A DNA stretch of 42,863 bases from Anaerolineae bacterium (GTDB lineage Bacteria > Chloroflexota > Anaerolineae > Promineifilales > Promineifilaceae): contig JAHDWJ010000040.1 in NCBI GenBank assembly GCA_023384415.1, positions 1-42,863 on the forward strand, in the 5' to 3' direction. The position numbers were made by a program, and so were the translations under genes. Of the stretch, positions 36,282-42,863 are shown piece after piece. The notes under the pieces are model-generated. The model was not told where the DNA came from, did no database searches, and worked only from the letters and a program-made list of their open reading frames with translations. The stretch's first letter is position 1. Each line of letters begins with the position of its first letter.

Positions 36282-38734
36282 ATTATCACGATCCCCACAA
36301 ACCCAAACACCTTGCCGACCGCTTCGAGAACAAACATGCTGTTCCCAACGGCGCTTCGGCCGTCGTTGCCACCACGGAAACGGTGCGCGTCACTACCCCT
36401 GCCGACATTGGGGGCATGGGGCACCGGATGAAGCGCAAAGAAGACCCCCGCTTCATCCAAGGCAAAGGGCGATATGTAGATGACATCAAACTGCCGGGAA
36501 TGCTTTACATGGACATTGTGCGCAGCCCGTATGCCCACGCCAAAATCCTTAACATTGACGCCAGCGCGGCCCTGGCTTTGGATGGGGTGGTTGCCGTCAT
36601 TACCGGCAAAGATTTGGCCGCCCACAATTTACATTGGATGCCTACCCTCATGTCTGATACCCAGATGGTGCTGCCTATTGACAAGGTCGTCTATTACTCC
36701 CAAGAGGTAGCCTGCGTCATCGCCACCAGCCGGTACATCGCCGCCGACGCTGTAGAGCAGGTGATGGTGGATTATGAACCGCTGGATGTGGTGGTTGATC
36801 CCTACCAGGCGTTGAAAGATGAAACTCTGGTGCGGGATGACAAAGAGTTAAAGACCAACCGTATCTGGCATTGGGAAGCGGGGGATAAAGAGGCTACTGA
36901 TAAGGTTTTTGCCGCAGCAGCCCATGTGGTCAAGGAGCATATTTATCTCCCCCGTATCCATGTAGCTTCTATTGAAACGTGTGGCATGGTAGCTAACTTC
37001 ACTCCGGCAACGGGGAAGATGCAGCTTTATATGACCACCCAGGCCCCCCACGCTATCCGCACCGTCTTCGCCCTGGTCAGCGGCCTGCCAGAGCATCGCA
37101 TCCAGGTCATTTCCCCAGACATCGGCGGCGGTTTTGGTGGCAAAGTGCCTGTTTATCCTGGTTATGTGGTCTGCGCCGTTGCCAGCCTGTTGTTGGGCAA
37201 GCCGGTCAAATGGATTGAAGACCGCTCAGAAAATTTGACGGCTGATTCGTTTGCCCGTGATTATCACCTGGAAGCGGAGCTGGCGGCGGATGCCAATGGC
37301 AAGATTACCGGCCTGCGGGTGAATGGTCTGGCTGATCATGGTTGTGCTGACGCGGCCGCGAACCCCTCCAAATTCCCGGCCGGCCTCTTCTCCATCTGCA
37401 CCGGCTCTTATGATATGCAGGCGGCCCACATCAACTTCGATGCTGTCTACACCAACAAGCCGCCGGGCGGGGTCGCTTACCGCTGCTCCTTCCGCGTTAC
37501 CGAAGCCGTCCACATGATCGAACGGCTGACAGACATCATGGCCCATGAGTTGGGGGAAGACCCGGCCGCTTTCCGTATGAAAAATTTCATCCCGGCGGAT
37601 CATTTCCCGTACAAATCCCCTACCGGCTGGGAATATGACAGCGGTAACTATCATGCGGCCTTACAAAAAGCCCTGGACATGATCGGTTATGATGCCCTGC
37701 GGCAGGAGCAGGCGGAAAAGCGAGCCAGAGGGGAGCTGATGGGCATTGGTATCTCCAGTTTTACCGAAGTGGTAGGGGCGGGCCCGGCCAAAGATTATGA
37801 CATCCTGGGCATAAAAATGTTCGACTCAGCCGAGATTCGTATCCACCCCACCGGCAAGGCTATCGCCCGCTTTGGTACCAAATCACAAGGACAGGGGCAT
37901 GAAACCACTTACGCCCAAATCATTGCTGAGGAGTTAGGGCTGCCTATGGCTGATGTGGATGTGGAAGAAGGGGATACGGACACGGCCCCGTATGGGTTGG
38001 GTACCTATGCCAGCCGTTCGACCCCGACAGCGGGCGCGGCCGCAGTCATGGCCTCACGCAAAATCAAAGCCAAAGCCCGCAAAATCGCCGCCCACCTGCT
38101 GGAAGTGAGCGAAGATGATCTGGAATGGAATATCAACAAATGGCAGGTCAAAGGGTCGCCAGAGCAGGCCAAAACGATCCAGGAAATCGCCTTCGCGGCC
38201 TACACCAACCACCCCCCTGATGTGGAAGCCGGGCTGGAAGCTACTGATTATTACAATCCCCCCAACCTCACCTTCCCGTTTGGCAGCTATATCTGTGTGG
38301 TAGATATTGACAAAGGCACGGGCGAGGTTCACGTACGCCGCTTTGTGGCCATAGATGATTGTGGCAACATTATCAACCCTCTGGTTGTCGAAGGGCAGGT
38401 TCATGGGGGTCTGACAATGGGGTTAGCCCCGGCGTTGTACGAAGAAATTGTGTATGATGAAAATGGGCAATGTCTCACCGGCACCTTCGCTGATTACCTG
38501 CTGCCCACCGCGGTTGAATCCCCCAAGTGGGAAACGGGCCACACCATCACCCCTTCCCCTCACCACCCCATCGGCGCGAAGGGGGTCGGCGAATCGCCTA
38601 CAGTGGGTGCGCCCCCGGCCATTGCCAACGCCGTTGTAGACGCCCTCTGGCACCTCGGTGTGCGCCACATAGACATCCCCATCACCCCGCAGAAGGTGTG
38701 GCAGGCGCTAAGGGATGCGGGGGTGACGGATTAA
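36278..38734 (+). CDS. coxL: Aerobic CO dehydrogenase large subunit, form I
   Basis: An 818-residue molybdenum hydroxylase large subunit. The active-site loop reads VAYRCSFR, with A400-Y-R-C403-S-F-R406; AYxCSFR is the signature of true form I CO dehydrogenase, and C403 should carry the Cu-Mo bridge. IGGGFGGKVP and the late GAKGVGESPT motif (QGQGHETTYAQI in between) are the molybdopterin-binding parts. It oxidises CO to CO2 with water, giving electrons to the respiratory chain. GAGGAGG precedes the ATG and the start overlaps coxS, so the subunits are made in step. Only two GCGGCCGC sites occur in 2.4 kb. Confidence 0.95.
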   Translation: MNYHDPHKPKHLADRFENKHAVPNGASAVVATTETVRVTTPADIGGMGHRMKRKEDPRFIQGKGRYVDDIKLPGMLYMDIVRSPYAHAKILNIDASAALALDGVVAVITGKDLAAHNLHWMPTLMSDTQMVLPIDKVVYYSQEVACVIATSRYIAADAVEQVMVDYEPLDVVVDPYQALKDETLVRDDKELKTNRIWHWEAGDKEATDKVFAAAAHVVKEHIYLPRIHVASIETCGMVANFTPATGKMQLYMTTQAPHAIRTVFALVSGLPEHRIQVISPDIGGGFGGKVPVYPGYVVCAVASLLLGKPVKWIEDRSENLTADSFARDYHLEAELAADANGKITGLRVNGLADHGCADAAANPSKFPAGLFSICTGSYDMQAAHINFDAVYTNKPPGGVAYRCSFRVTEAVHMIERLTDIMAHELGEDPAAFRMKNFIPADHFPYKSPTGWEYDSGNYHAALQKALDMIGYDALRQEQAEKRARGELMGIGISSFTEVVGAGPAKDYDILGIKMFDSAEIRIHPTGKAIARFGTKSQGQGHETTYAQIIAEELGLPMADVDVEEGDTDTAPYGLGTYASRSTPTAGAAAVMASRKIKAKARKIAAHLLEVSEDDLEWNINKWQVKGSPEQAKTIQEIAFAAYTNHPPDVEAGLEATDYYNPPNLTFPFGSYICVVDIDKGTGEVHVRRFVAIDDCGNIINPLVVEGQVHGGLTMGLAPALYEEIVYDENGQCLTGTFADYLLPTAVESPKWETGHTITPSPHHPIGAKGVGESPTVGAPPAIANAVVDALWHLGVRHIDIPITPQKVWQALRDAGVTD

Positions 38735-38747
38735 GAAGTGTATGGGT

Positions 38748-38806
38748 ATATTAGTGTATTGGTGTATTGGTTAGCGGAATAGACCAATATACTAATACAC
38801 TAATAT
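38748..38806. repeat. 24-bp-arm inverted repeat between coxL and the XdhC gene
   Basis: ATATTAGTGTATT at the left outer arm pairs exactly with AATACACTAATAT at the right; the inner arms pair with two mismatches around an 11-base loop. The arms are themselves built from a roughly 7-8-bp word. It could stop or stabilise transcripts, or be a folded form of the heptamer arrays. Confidence 0.75.
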
Positions 38807-38828
38807 CTCTCTCCTGGCGGAGTGGATT

Positions 38829-39953
38829 ATGATTGATGATTTTTTTGCCAAAGCCCATGAGCTTGTGCTGGCAGGGGTGCCGTTTGTGACGGCAACGGTG
38901 GTGCGAGCGGAGAAGCCCACCTCTGGCAAGCCGGGGGATAAGGCGATTATTACGGTAGATGGGGTGATGCACGGCTGGATTGGTGGCAGCTGCGCCCAGC
39001 CGACAGTCATCAAGGAAGCTCTCAAAGCGTTAGCAGCGGATGAGACCCGCCTGATCCGCCTCTCGACGGAACCGGAAACGCAAAAGCCCCGTGAAGGATT
39101 GTTGGATATGCCGATGACCTGTTACAGTGGGGGTACGTTGGAGATTTATTTGGAGCCGCAAGCGCCGCGGCCGCGCCTGCTCATCGTCGGCACCTTACCC
39201 GTTGCCCGTGCCCTGGCCCACCTGGGGGCAGCTATGAATTACCATGTCATCCTGGTAGACCTGGACAACAGCGGAGAGCCAGTGCCTCACGCTGATGAAA
39301 TCATTACCAGCTTAGACAACATCGCCGCCAAAATCACCCCCATCACCTACATCGTCGTCGCCACCCACGGTAACTATGACGAACTGGCCCTGGAGAAGCT
39401 CTTGCAAACCAATCCCGTCTATGTGGGACTGGTCGCCAGCCAGAAGCGGGCTGAAGGGGTGCGGGAATATCTGTCAGGGCAGGGGGTAAGTGAAACGGAC
39501 CTGCTGCCGCTCAAGGCGCCGGCCGGCCTCGATATTCAGGCCCGGCGCGGCGATGAAATTGCTCTCAGCATCATGGCTGAAATTGTGCAGCGGCGGCGCA
39601 ACGCAGAGGCGATTGATCTGGCGTTGTTTCGGCCGCAGGGGGGAAGTGAGCCATTAGCCGTTAGCAGTGAGCAGTCTCCAGTCTCTACTCTCCACTCTCC
39701 AGTCTCCGCTCATCAGTCTCCAGTCTCCAATCTCTCCCTCTCCCAATCTCCTACCATCCCCCTCGGTCAAATTTCTGTCGGGCCTGTGGCATTACCAGTA
39801 CGGGGAGATGTGGCGATTGATCCTATTTGTCAGATGGAAGTGGAGATCGCGGCCGCTAAATATACCCACACCCACCAGGGAACAACCTATTATTTTTGCT
39901 GTGCCGGCTGCCAGGGGCGGTTTGCCAAAGAGCCGGATAACTATGTGGTTTAA
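38829..39953 (+). CDS. XdhC/CoxF-like maturation protein with C-terminal YHS domain
   Basis: A 374-residue protein. The N-terminal XdhC/CoxI domain (FVTATVVRAEKPTSGKPGDK, IGGSCAQPTV) and the Rossmann part (PRLLIVGTLPVARALAHLGA) match factors that insert or sulphurate the molybdenum cofactor of CO and xanthine dehydrogenases. A linker of about 40 residues follows, coded by a heptamer array (SPVS repeats). The last 45 residues form a YHS domain (IDPICQMEV, YYFCCAGCQGRF), usually a metal-binding module; a copper role for the Mo-Cu site is tempting but unproven. A terminator follows. Confidence 0.85.
   Translation: MIDDFFAKAHELVLAGVPFVTATVVRAEKPTSGKPGDKAIITVDGVMHGWIGGSCAQPTVIKEALKALAADETRLIRLSTEPETQKPREGLLDMPMTCYSGGTLEIYLEPQAPRPRLLIVGTLPVARALAHLGAAMNYHVILVDLDNSGEPVPHADEIITSLDNIAAKITPITYIVVATHGNYDELALEKLLQTNPVYVGLVASQKRAEGVREYLSGQGVSETDLLPLKAPAGLDIQARRGDEIALSIMAEIVQRRRNAEAIDLALFRPQGGSEPLAVSSEQSPVSTLHSPVSAHQSPVSNLSLSQSPTIPLGQISVGPVALPVRGDVAIDPICQMEVEIAAAKYTHTHQGTTYYFCCAGCQGRFAKEPDNYVV
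39651..39748. repeat. 14-unit heptamer array inside a coding sequence
   Basis: Fourteen units in exact register, such as CAGTCTC (five times), TACTCTC, CACTCTC, CAATCTC. As seven and three share no factor, the reading frame repeats every 21 bases, giving a heptapeptide repeat with SPVS at its core. Confidence 0.9.
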
Positions 39954-39976
39954 ACCCCAATTTGCTATTTGCCTGC

Positions 39977-40005
39977 AAAACGCCCACCTGGTTGGGCGTT
40001 TTTTA
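39977..40005 (+). terminator. Rho-independent terminator of the cox cluster
   Basis: AAAACGCCCA and TGGGCGTTTT form a ten-base stem with a six-base loop, followed by a T-run, 24 bases after the stop of the XdhC-like gene. Confidence 0.85.
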
Positions 40006-40010
40006 TTGTT

Positions 40011-40105
40011 TAGGACTTACGCAAAACGCAAAAAGACCTGACAGGTTTTTTGATTCGTTCTATGGTTGTTACAGGAGAAAACCTGTCAGGTCTGCGTAAG
40101 TCCTA
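40011..40105. mobile_element. MITE-like element, 95 bp
   Basis: Terminal inverted repeats TAGGACTTACGC and GCGTAAGTCCTA (12 bp), with inner arms AGACCTGACAGGTTTT and AAAACCTGTCAGGTCT. TTGTT flanks both ends, a possible 5-bp target duplication. The AGGACTTACGC ends recall inverted repeats of cyanobacterial insertion sequences. No transposase inside. Confidence 0.7.
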
Positions 40106-40272
40106 TTGTTTATACGCCGGTTGCTCCTCACATAGGACCCCGTTAGAATCTCTTTCTGATTAACCGGTAGAAAATCGTAACCAGTAACGCCCCATGACTA
40201 TGGCCGGTCTCTTGACCGCGCTACGTCAGGATCAGCCTGGGCCGTTACCGAAAATCTCTAATAGGTTTAAGC

Positions 40273-41154
40273 ATGAAAGAAATTGAAGCCCGCTTGCAAC
40301 AGGGGGATTGTTTAGAAGTTTTACAAAATTACCCTGATAATTTTTTTGACCTGATCGTCACCTCACCCCCATATGCCGACAGCCGAGTCAATACCTACGG
40401 CGGCCTCAAGCCGGAAAAATATGTCCCCTGGTTTACCCAACGCAGCGCTGAATTTTTGCGCGTCCTCAAACCCACTGGGACGTTTATCCTCAATATCAAA
40501 GAAAAAGTGACGAATGGGGAGAGAAACACCTATGTCCTGGAATTAATCCTGGCCTTGCGGGAGCAGGGGTGGTTATGGACTGAGGAATTTGTCTGGCACA
40601 AAAAAAATTGTCACCCTGGCAAATGGCCGAATCGTTTCCGGGATACCTGGGAACGTTGTTTGCAGTTTAACAAAGCCCGAAAATTCAATATGTACCAGGA
40701 TGCGGTGATGGTGCCAATGGGGGATTGGGCCAAAACGCGGCTCAAGAAGTTAGGCAAAAATGATGTTGTTCGCTTCAATTCCCAGGCCCAGAGCGGTTTT
40801 GGTAAAAATATTTCCAACTGGGTTGGGCGGGAAAAGGCGTATCCTGGCAATGTGCTGCACCTGGCAACTGAAACCAGCAACAAAAATCACAGCGCCGCCT
40901 TCCCTAAAGCGTTGCCCGAATGGTTTATTAAGTTATTTACCCAGGAAGGGGATTGGGTGTTAGACCCTTTTGTCGGATCTGGCACAACCTCAGAAGTAGC
41001 CCTGGCTATGAACCGTAATTCTGTAGGCATTGACAAGCTGCCCGAATATATTGCTATGGCCAAAGAAACCGTTGGCGCGACAAAACTATTTTGTCGTGAA
41101 GATGGCAGTATTGATTGGGACCAATTGGTGGCTTTTAACTCTGGGATCACCTGA
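40273..41154 (+). CDS. Orphan DNA methyltransferase, beta class (N4-cytosine or N6-adenine)
   Basis: A 293-residue enzyme with motif IV TSPPY (30-34) before motif I DPFVGSGTT (231-239), the order of beta-class amino-methyltransferases; TSPPY is more common among N4-cytosine enzymes, but adenine is not excluded. Length is that of a stand-alone modification enzyme. No restriction endonuclease gene is next to it. The gene and its spacer lack GCGGCCGC from 39857 to 41242 and are AT-richer than the neighbours, which fits transfer; a MITE lies just upstream. It ends 11 bases from the convergent ligase gene. Confidence 0.85.
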   Translation: MKEIEARLQQGDCLEVLQNYPDNFFDLIVTSPPYADSRVNTYGGLKPEKYVPWFTQRSAEFLRVLKPTGTFILNIKEKVTNGERNTYVLELILALREQGWLWTEEFVWHKKNCHPGKWPNRFRDTWERCLQFNKARKFNMYQDAVMVPMGDWAKTRLKKLGKNDVVRFNSQAQSGFGKNISNWVGREKAYPGNVLHLATETSNKNHSAAFPKALPEWFIKLFTQEGDWVLDPFVGSGTTSEVALAMNRNSVGIDKLPEYIAMAKETVGATKLFCREDGSIDWDQLVAFNSGIT

Positions 41155-41165
41155 AGGCAACGGCT

Positions 41166-42713
41166 TTAATCAGTACGCAATTTATAACGTTGGATTTTGC
41201 CGGTGGCCGTTTTGGGTAATTCGGGGACAAATTCAATCCAACGCGGCCGCTTATATTCCGCCATTCGTTCTCGACAATATTGAATCAAAGTTTGGGCCAA
41301 CTCATCACTGGGAGCCGTGCCCGGCTGTAACACTACAAACGCCTGTGGTTTGAACAGGCCAGCCTGATCCGCCTTCCCTACTACGGCACATTCCAACACC
41401 GCCGGGTGGCTCAGAAGCATACTCTCCACTTCGGTTGGTGAGACCCAAATACCCCCCGCTTTGATCATGTCATCGGAGCGGCCGGCGTGCCAGTAGTAGC
41501 CATCCTCGTCCACCCAATATTTGTCTCCCGTGAAAAACCATTCGCCCCGAAAGGTTTGGCGGCTTTTTTCGTATTGGTGCAGGTAAAATGAGGCCGTTGT
41601 CTCCCCTTTGACCAGCAAATTGCCAATGTCTCCCTGGGGTACATCGTTTCCCATCTCATCTATCAGCCGTAGTTCAAACCCATTAAATGGTTTCCCGCTG
41701 CTGCCAGGACGTATATCCCCTGGCCGGTTGGAGAGGAAAATGTGATAAATCTCAGTGGCCCCAATGCCATCAATGATCTCCAGACCAGTACGCTCATACC
41801 ACTGCTGCCAGATGGGAGCGGGTAAGGCTTCCCCGGCAGAAACGCACAGCCGCAGGGAAGAGAGATTGTATTTTTCGGTCAGATCAGGCAGGGCCAGAGC
41901 CATGGCATAACCGGTGGGAGCATTGTAGAAAATGGTGGGCTGGAAGCGAGCAATTAGCTCCAAAACGTTGTTGATGAGGCGAGGCGGGCCAGGATATAGG
42001 ACGATGCTGGCCCCCACGTACCAGGGGAAGATGAGGTTGCCGCCGGTACCGAAGGTGAAAAATAGCTTGGCGACGGCGAAGGTGCGGTCGGTTTCGCGCA
42101 AGCCTAAGATGTTGACCCCCCAGAGTTGGGCCGTGAGGGGTAAATCTTTGTGGGCGTGGGGAATGCCTTTGGGCTGGCCGGTGGTGCCGCTGGAGTAGTT
42201 GAGGGTGGCGAAATCTTCGCGGTGGGTTTCTTGTCGTTCAGCCTGGGTAGATTCGGTGGCGATCCAATGGGTGTAGGTGATGGGGGCTGCGGCCGCGTCG
42301 CCAATGATAATCACCTGTTCTAAAAACGGGTGGCCGGCCACAATCGGTTCAATATGGGGCCATAGAGCGTCCTGTACCAACAGCAGCCGGCAGTGGGCGT
42401 CACGCAAAATATAATCATGTTCGGCGGCCGTGAGCAGCGTGTTTAACCCTAACGAGACGGCCCCAATTTTCAGAGTGGCAAAAAAGGTGATAACCCATTC
42501 GGGGGAATCAAAAGCTAAAATCCCGACCACATCGCCAAAGCGCACCCCGGCCTTACGCAGGGCGTTGGCAGTCTGGTTGACTTCATCGCTGACCTGACGG
42601 AAGGTGAGGGTACGGGACGGGCTGCACAAGGCTATTTTATCAGCCCGTTTGGCCAGGTTGTGTTCTAAGATGTCAACAGCGTTATAGAAGAGGGGAAGGT
42701 CGGCAGCGTACAT
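41166..42713 (-). CDS. Benzoate-CoA ligase family acyl-CoA synthetase
   Basis: About 515 residues from the ATG at 42713, which follows AGGAG by eight bases; an ATG at 42737 has no such site. It is an AMP-forming ligase with the P-loop NYSSGTTGQPKGIPHAHKD, the motif DGIGATEIYHIF, WFFTGDKYWVDEDGYYWHAG and the lysine motif PKTATGKIQRYKL at the end. The N-terminal NAVDILEHN and the GATE(I/M) variant point to the benzoate/aryl-CoA ligase group, which activates aromatic or similar acids with ATP and CoA. No ring-degradation genes are visible, so the substrate stays open. Confidence 0.82.
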   Translation of the reverse strand: MYAADLPLFYNAVDILEHNLAKRADKIALCSPSRTLTFRQVSDEVNQTANALRKAGVRFGDVVGILAFDSPEWVITFFATLKIGAVSLGLNTLLTAAEHDYILRDAHCRLLLVQDALWPHIEPIVAGHPFLEQVIIIGDAAAAPITYTHWIATESTQAERQETHREDFATLNYSSGTTGQPKGIPHAHKDLPLTAQLWGVNILGLRETDRTFAVAKLFFTFGTGGNLIFPWYVGASIVLYPGPPRLINNVLELIARFQPTIFYNAPTGYAMALALPDLTEKYNLSSLRLCVSAGEALPAPIWQQWYERTGLEIIDGIGATEIYHIFLSNRPGDIRPGSSGKPFNGFELRLIDEMGNDVPQGDIGNLLVKGETTASFYLHQYEKSRQTFRGEWFFTGDKYWVDEDGYYWHAGRSDDMIKAGGIWVSPTEVESMLLSHPAVLECAVVGKADQAGLFKPQAFVVLQPGTAPSDELAQTLIQYCRERMAEYKRPRWIEFVPELPKTATGKIQRYKLRTD

Positions 42714-42810
42714 GGGCAGCTCCTGTGACAACAGCATTATTTTTCATGGTGGGATAGCTTCAAGTCTAGCATAGGCGGGCAAAATAGACGATGGAGAATG
42801 TCCATGGATT

Positions 42811-42846
42811 CAGCAATTCTCAATTTGGCAGCAGTTCTCAATTTGC
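42811..42846. repeat. Two tandem 18-bp units upstream of the ligase gene
   Basis: CAGCAATTCTCAATTTGG followed by CAGCAGTTCTCAATTTGC, differing at two positions. No gene is seen from 42738 to the window end. Confidence 0.75.
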
Positions 42847-42863
42847 CCTGAAATGAATGTAGG

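Noticed and set aside
40273..41154. Complete restriction-modification system
   Set aside because: No endonuclease gene is found on either side; neighbours are a MITE and an acyl-CoA ligase.

Overview
The window looks like a chromosomal piece of an uncultured filamentous or sludge-type Chloroflexota (Anaerolineae/Caldilineae/Ardenticatenia-like). This placement is inferred from gene content: a form I carbon monoxide dehydrogenase cluster, a Ser/Thr kinase fused to a formylglycine-enzyme-like domain, a one-chain DppB-DppC permease, secreted proteins ending in a YLP-type tail, and cyanobacteria-like intergenic repeats. No rRNA, tRNA or CRISPR array was seen.

Layout. 0-0.6 kb: repeat-rich C-terminus of an Rpn-like protein against an RHS remnant. 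0.6-6.3 kb: MFS transporter, fused peptide-type permease, a methyltransferase, then two broken genes (response regulator N-terminus, ABC ATPase without Walker A). 6.5-10.6 kb: cell-surface genes (kinase-FGE fusion, copper chaperone lipoprotein, M23 peptidase). 10.7-14.6 kb: tyrosine recombinase, SRAP protein, LuxR-type regulator. 14.8-17.9 kb: methyltransferase, flavoprotein monooxygenase, DUF4287/DUF5655 protein. 18-21.6 kb: RecQ with an extra N-terminal domain beside DUF488. 21.9 kb: phosphofructokinase, probably PPi-type. 23.1-30.6 kb: a duplicated module of secreted beta-propeller (A) and GH-A-clan hydrolase-like (B) genes interleaved with a histidine kinase and a response regulator. 30.6-32.6 kb: glycosyltransferase-like membrane protein. 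32.7-40 kb: cox cluster (D, E, M, S, L, XdhC/CoxF-like-YHS). 40-42.7 kb: MITE-like element, orphan DNA methyltransferase, benzoate-CoA-ligase-like enzyme.

Three structures go beyond ordinary annotation. (1) The octamer palindrome GCGGCCGC occurs 88 times by hand count, about once per 490 bp, in all reading frames and mostly inside genes; this resembles the HIP1 palindrome of cyanobacteria but with another sequence. (2) At least eleven gene junctions carry degenerate tandem repeats with an exact 7-bp period; one array runs through a coding sequence and encodes a heptapeptide repeat. (3) The A/B module appears as A1-B1, promoter-HK, A2-B2, promoter-RR, with near-identical promoters. Both B genes carry a (TCTG)n microsatellite (8 and 9 units) inside the signal-peptide codons and are out of frame at these lengths, which suggests phase variation. 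A 290-bp exact copy of the A2 3' end lies beside A1 like a silent cassette.
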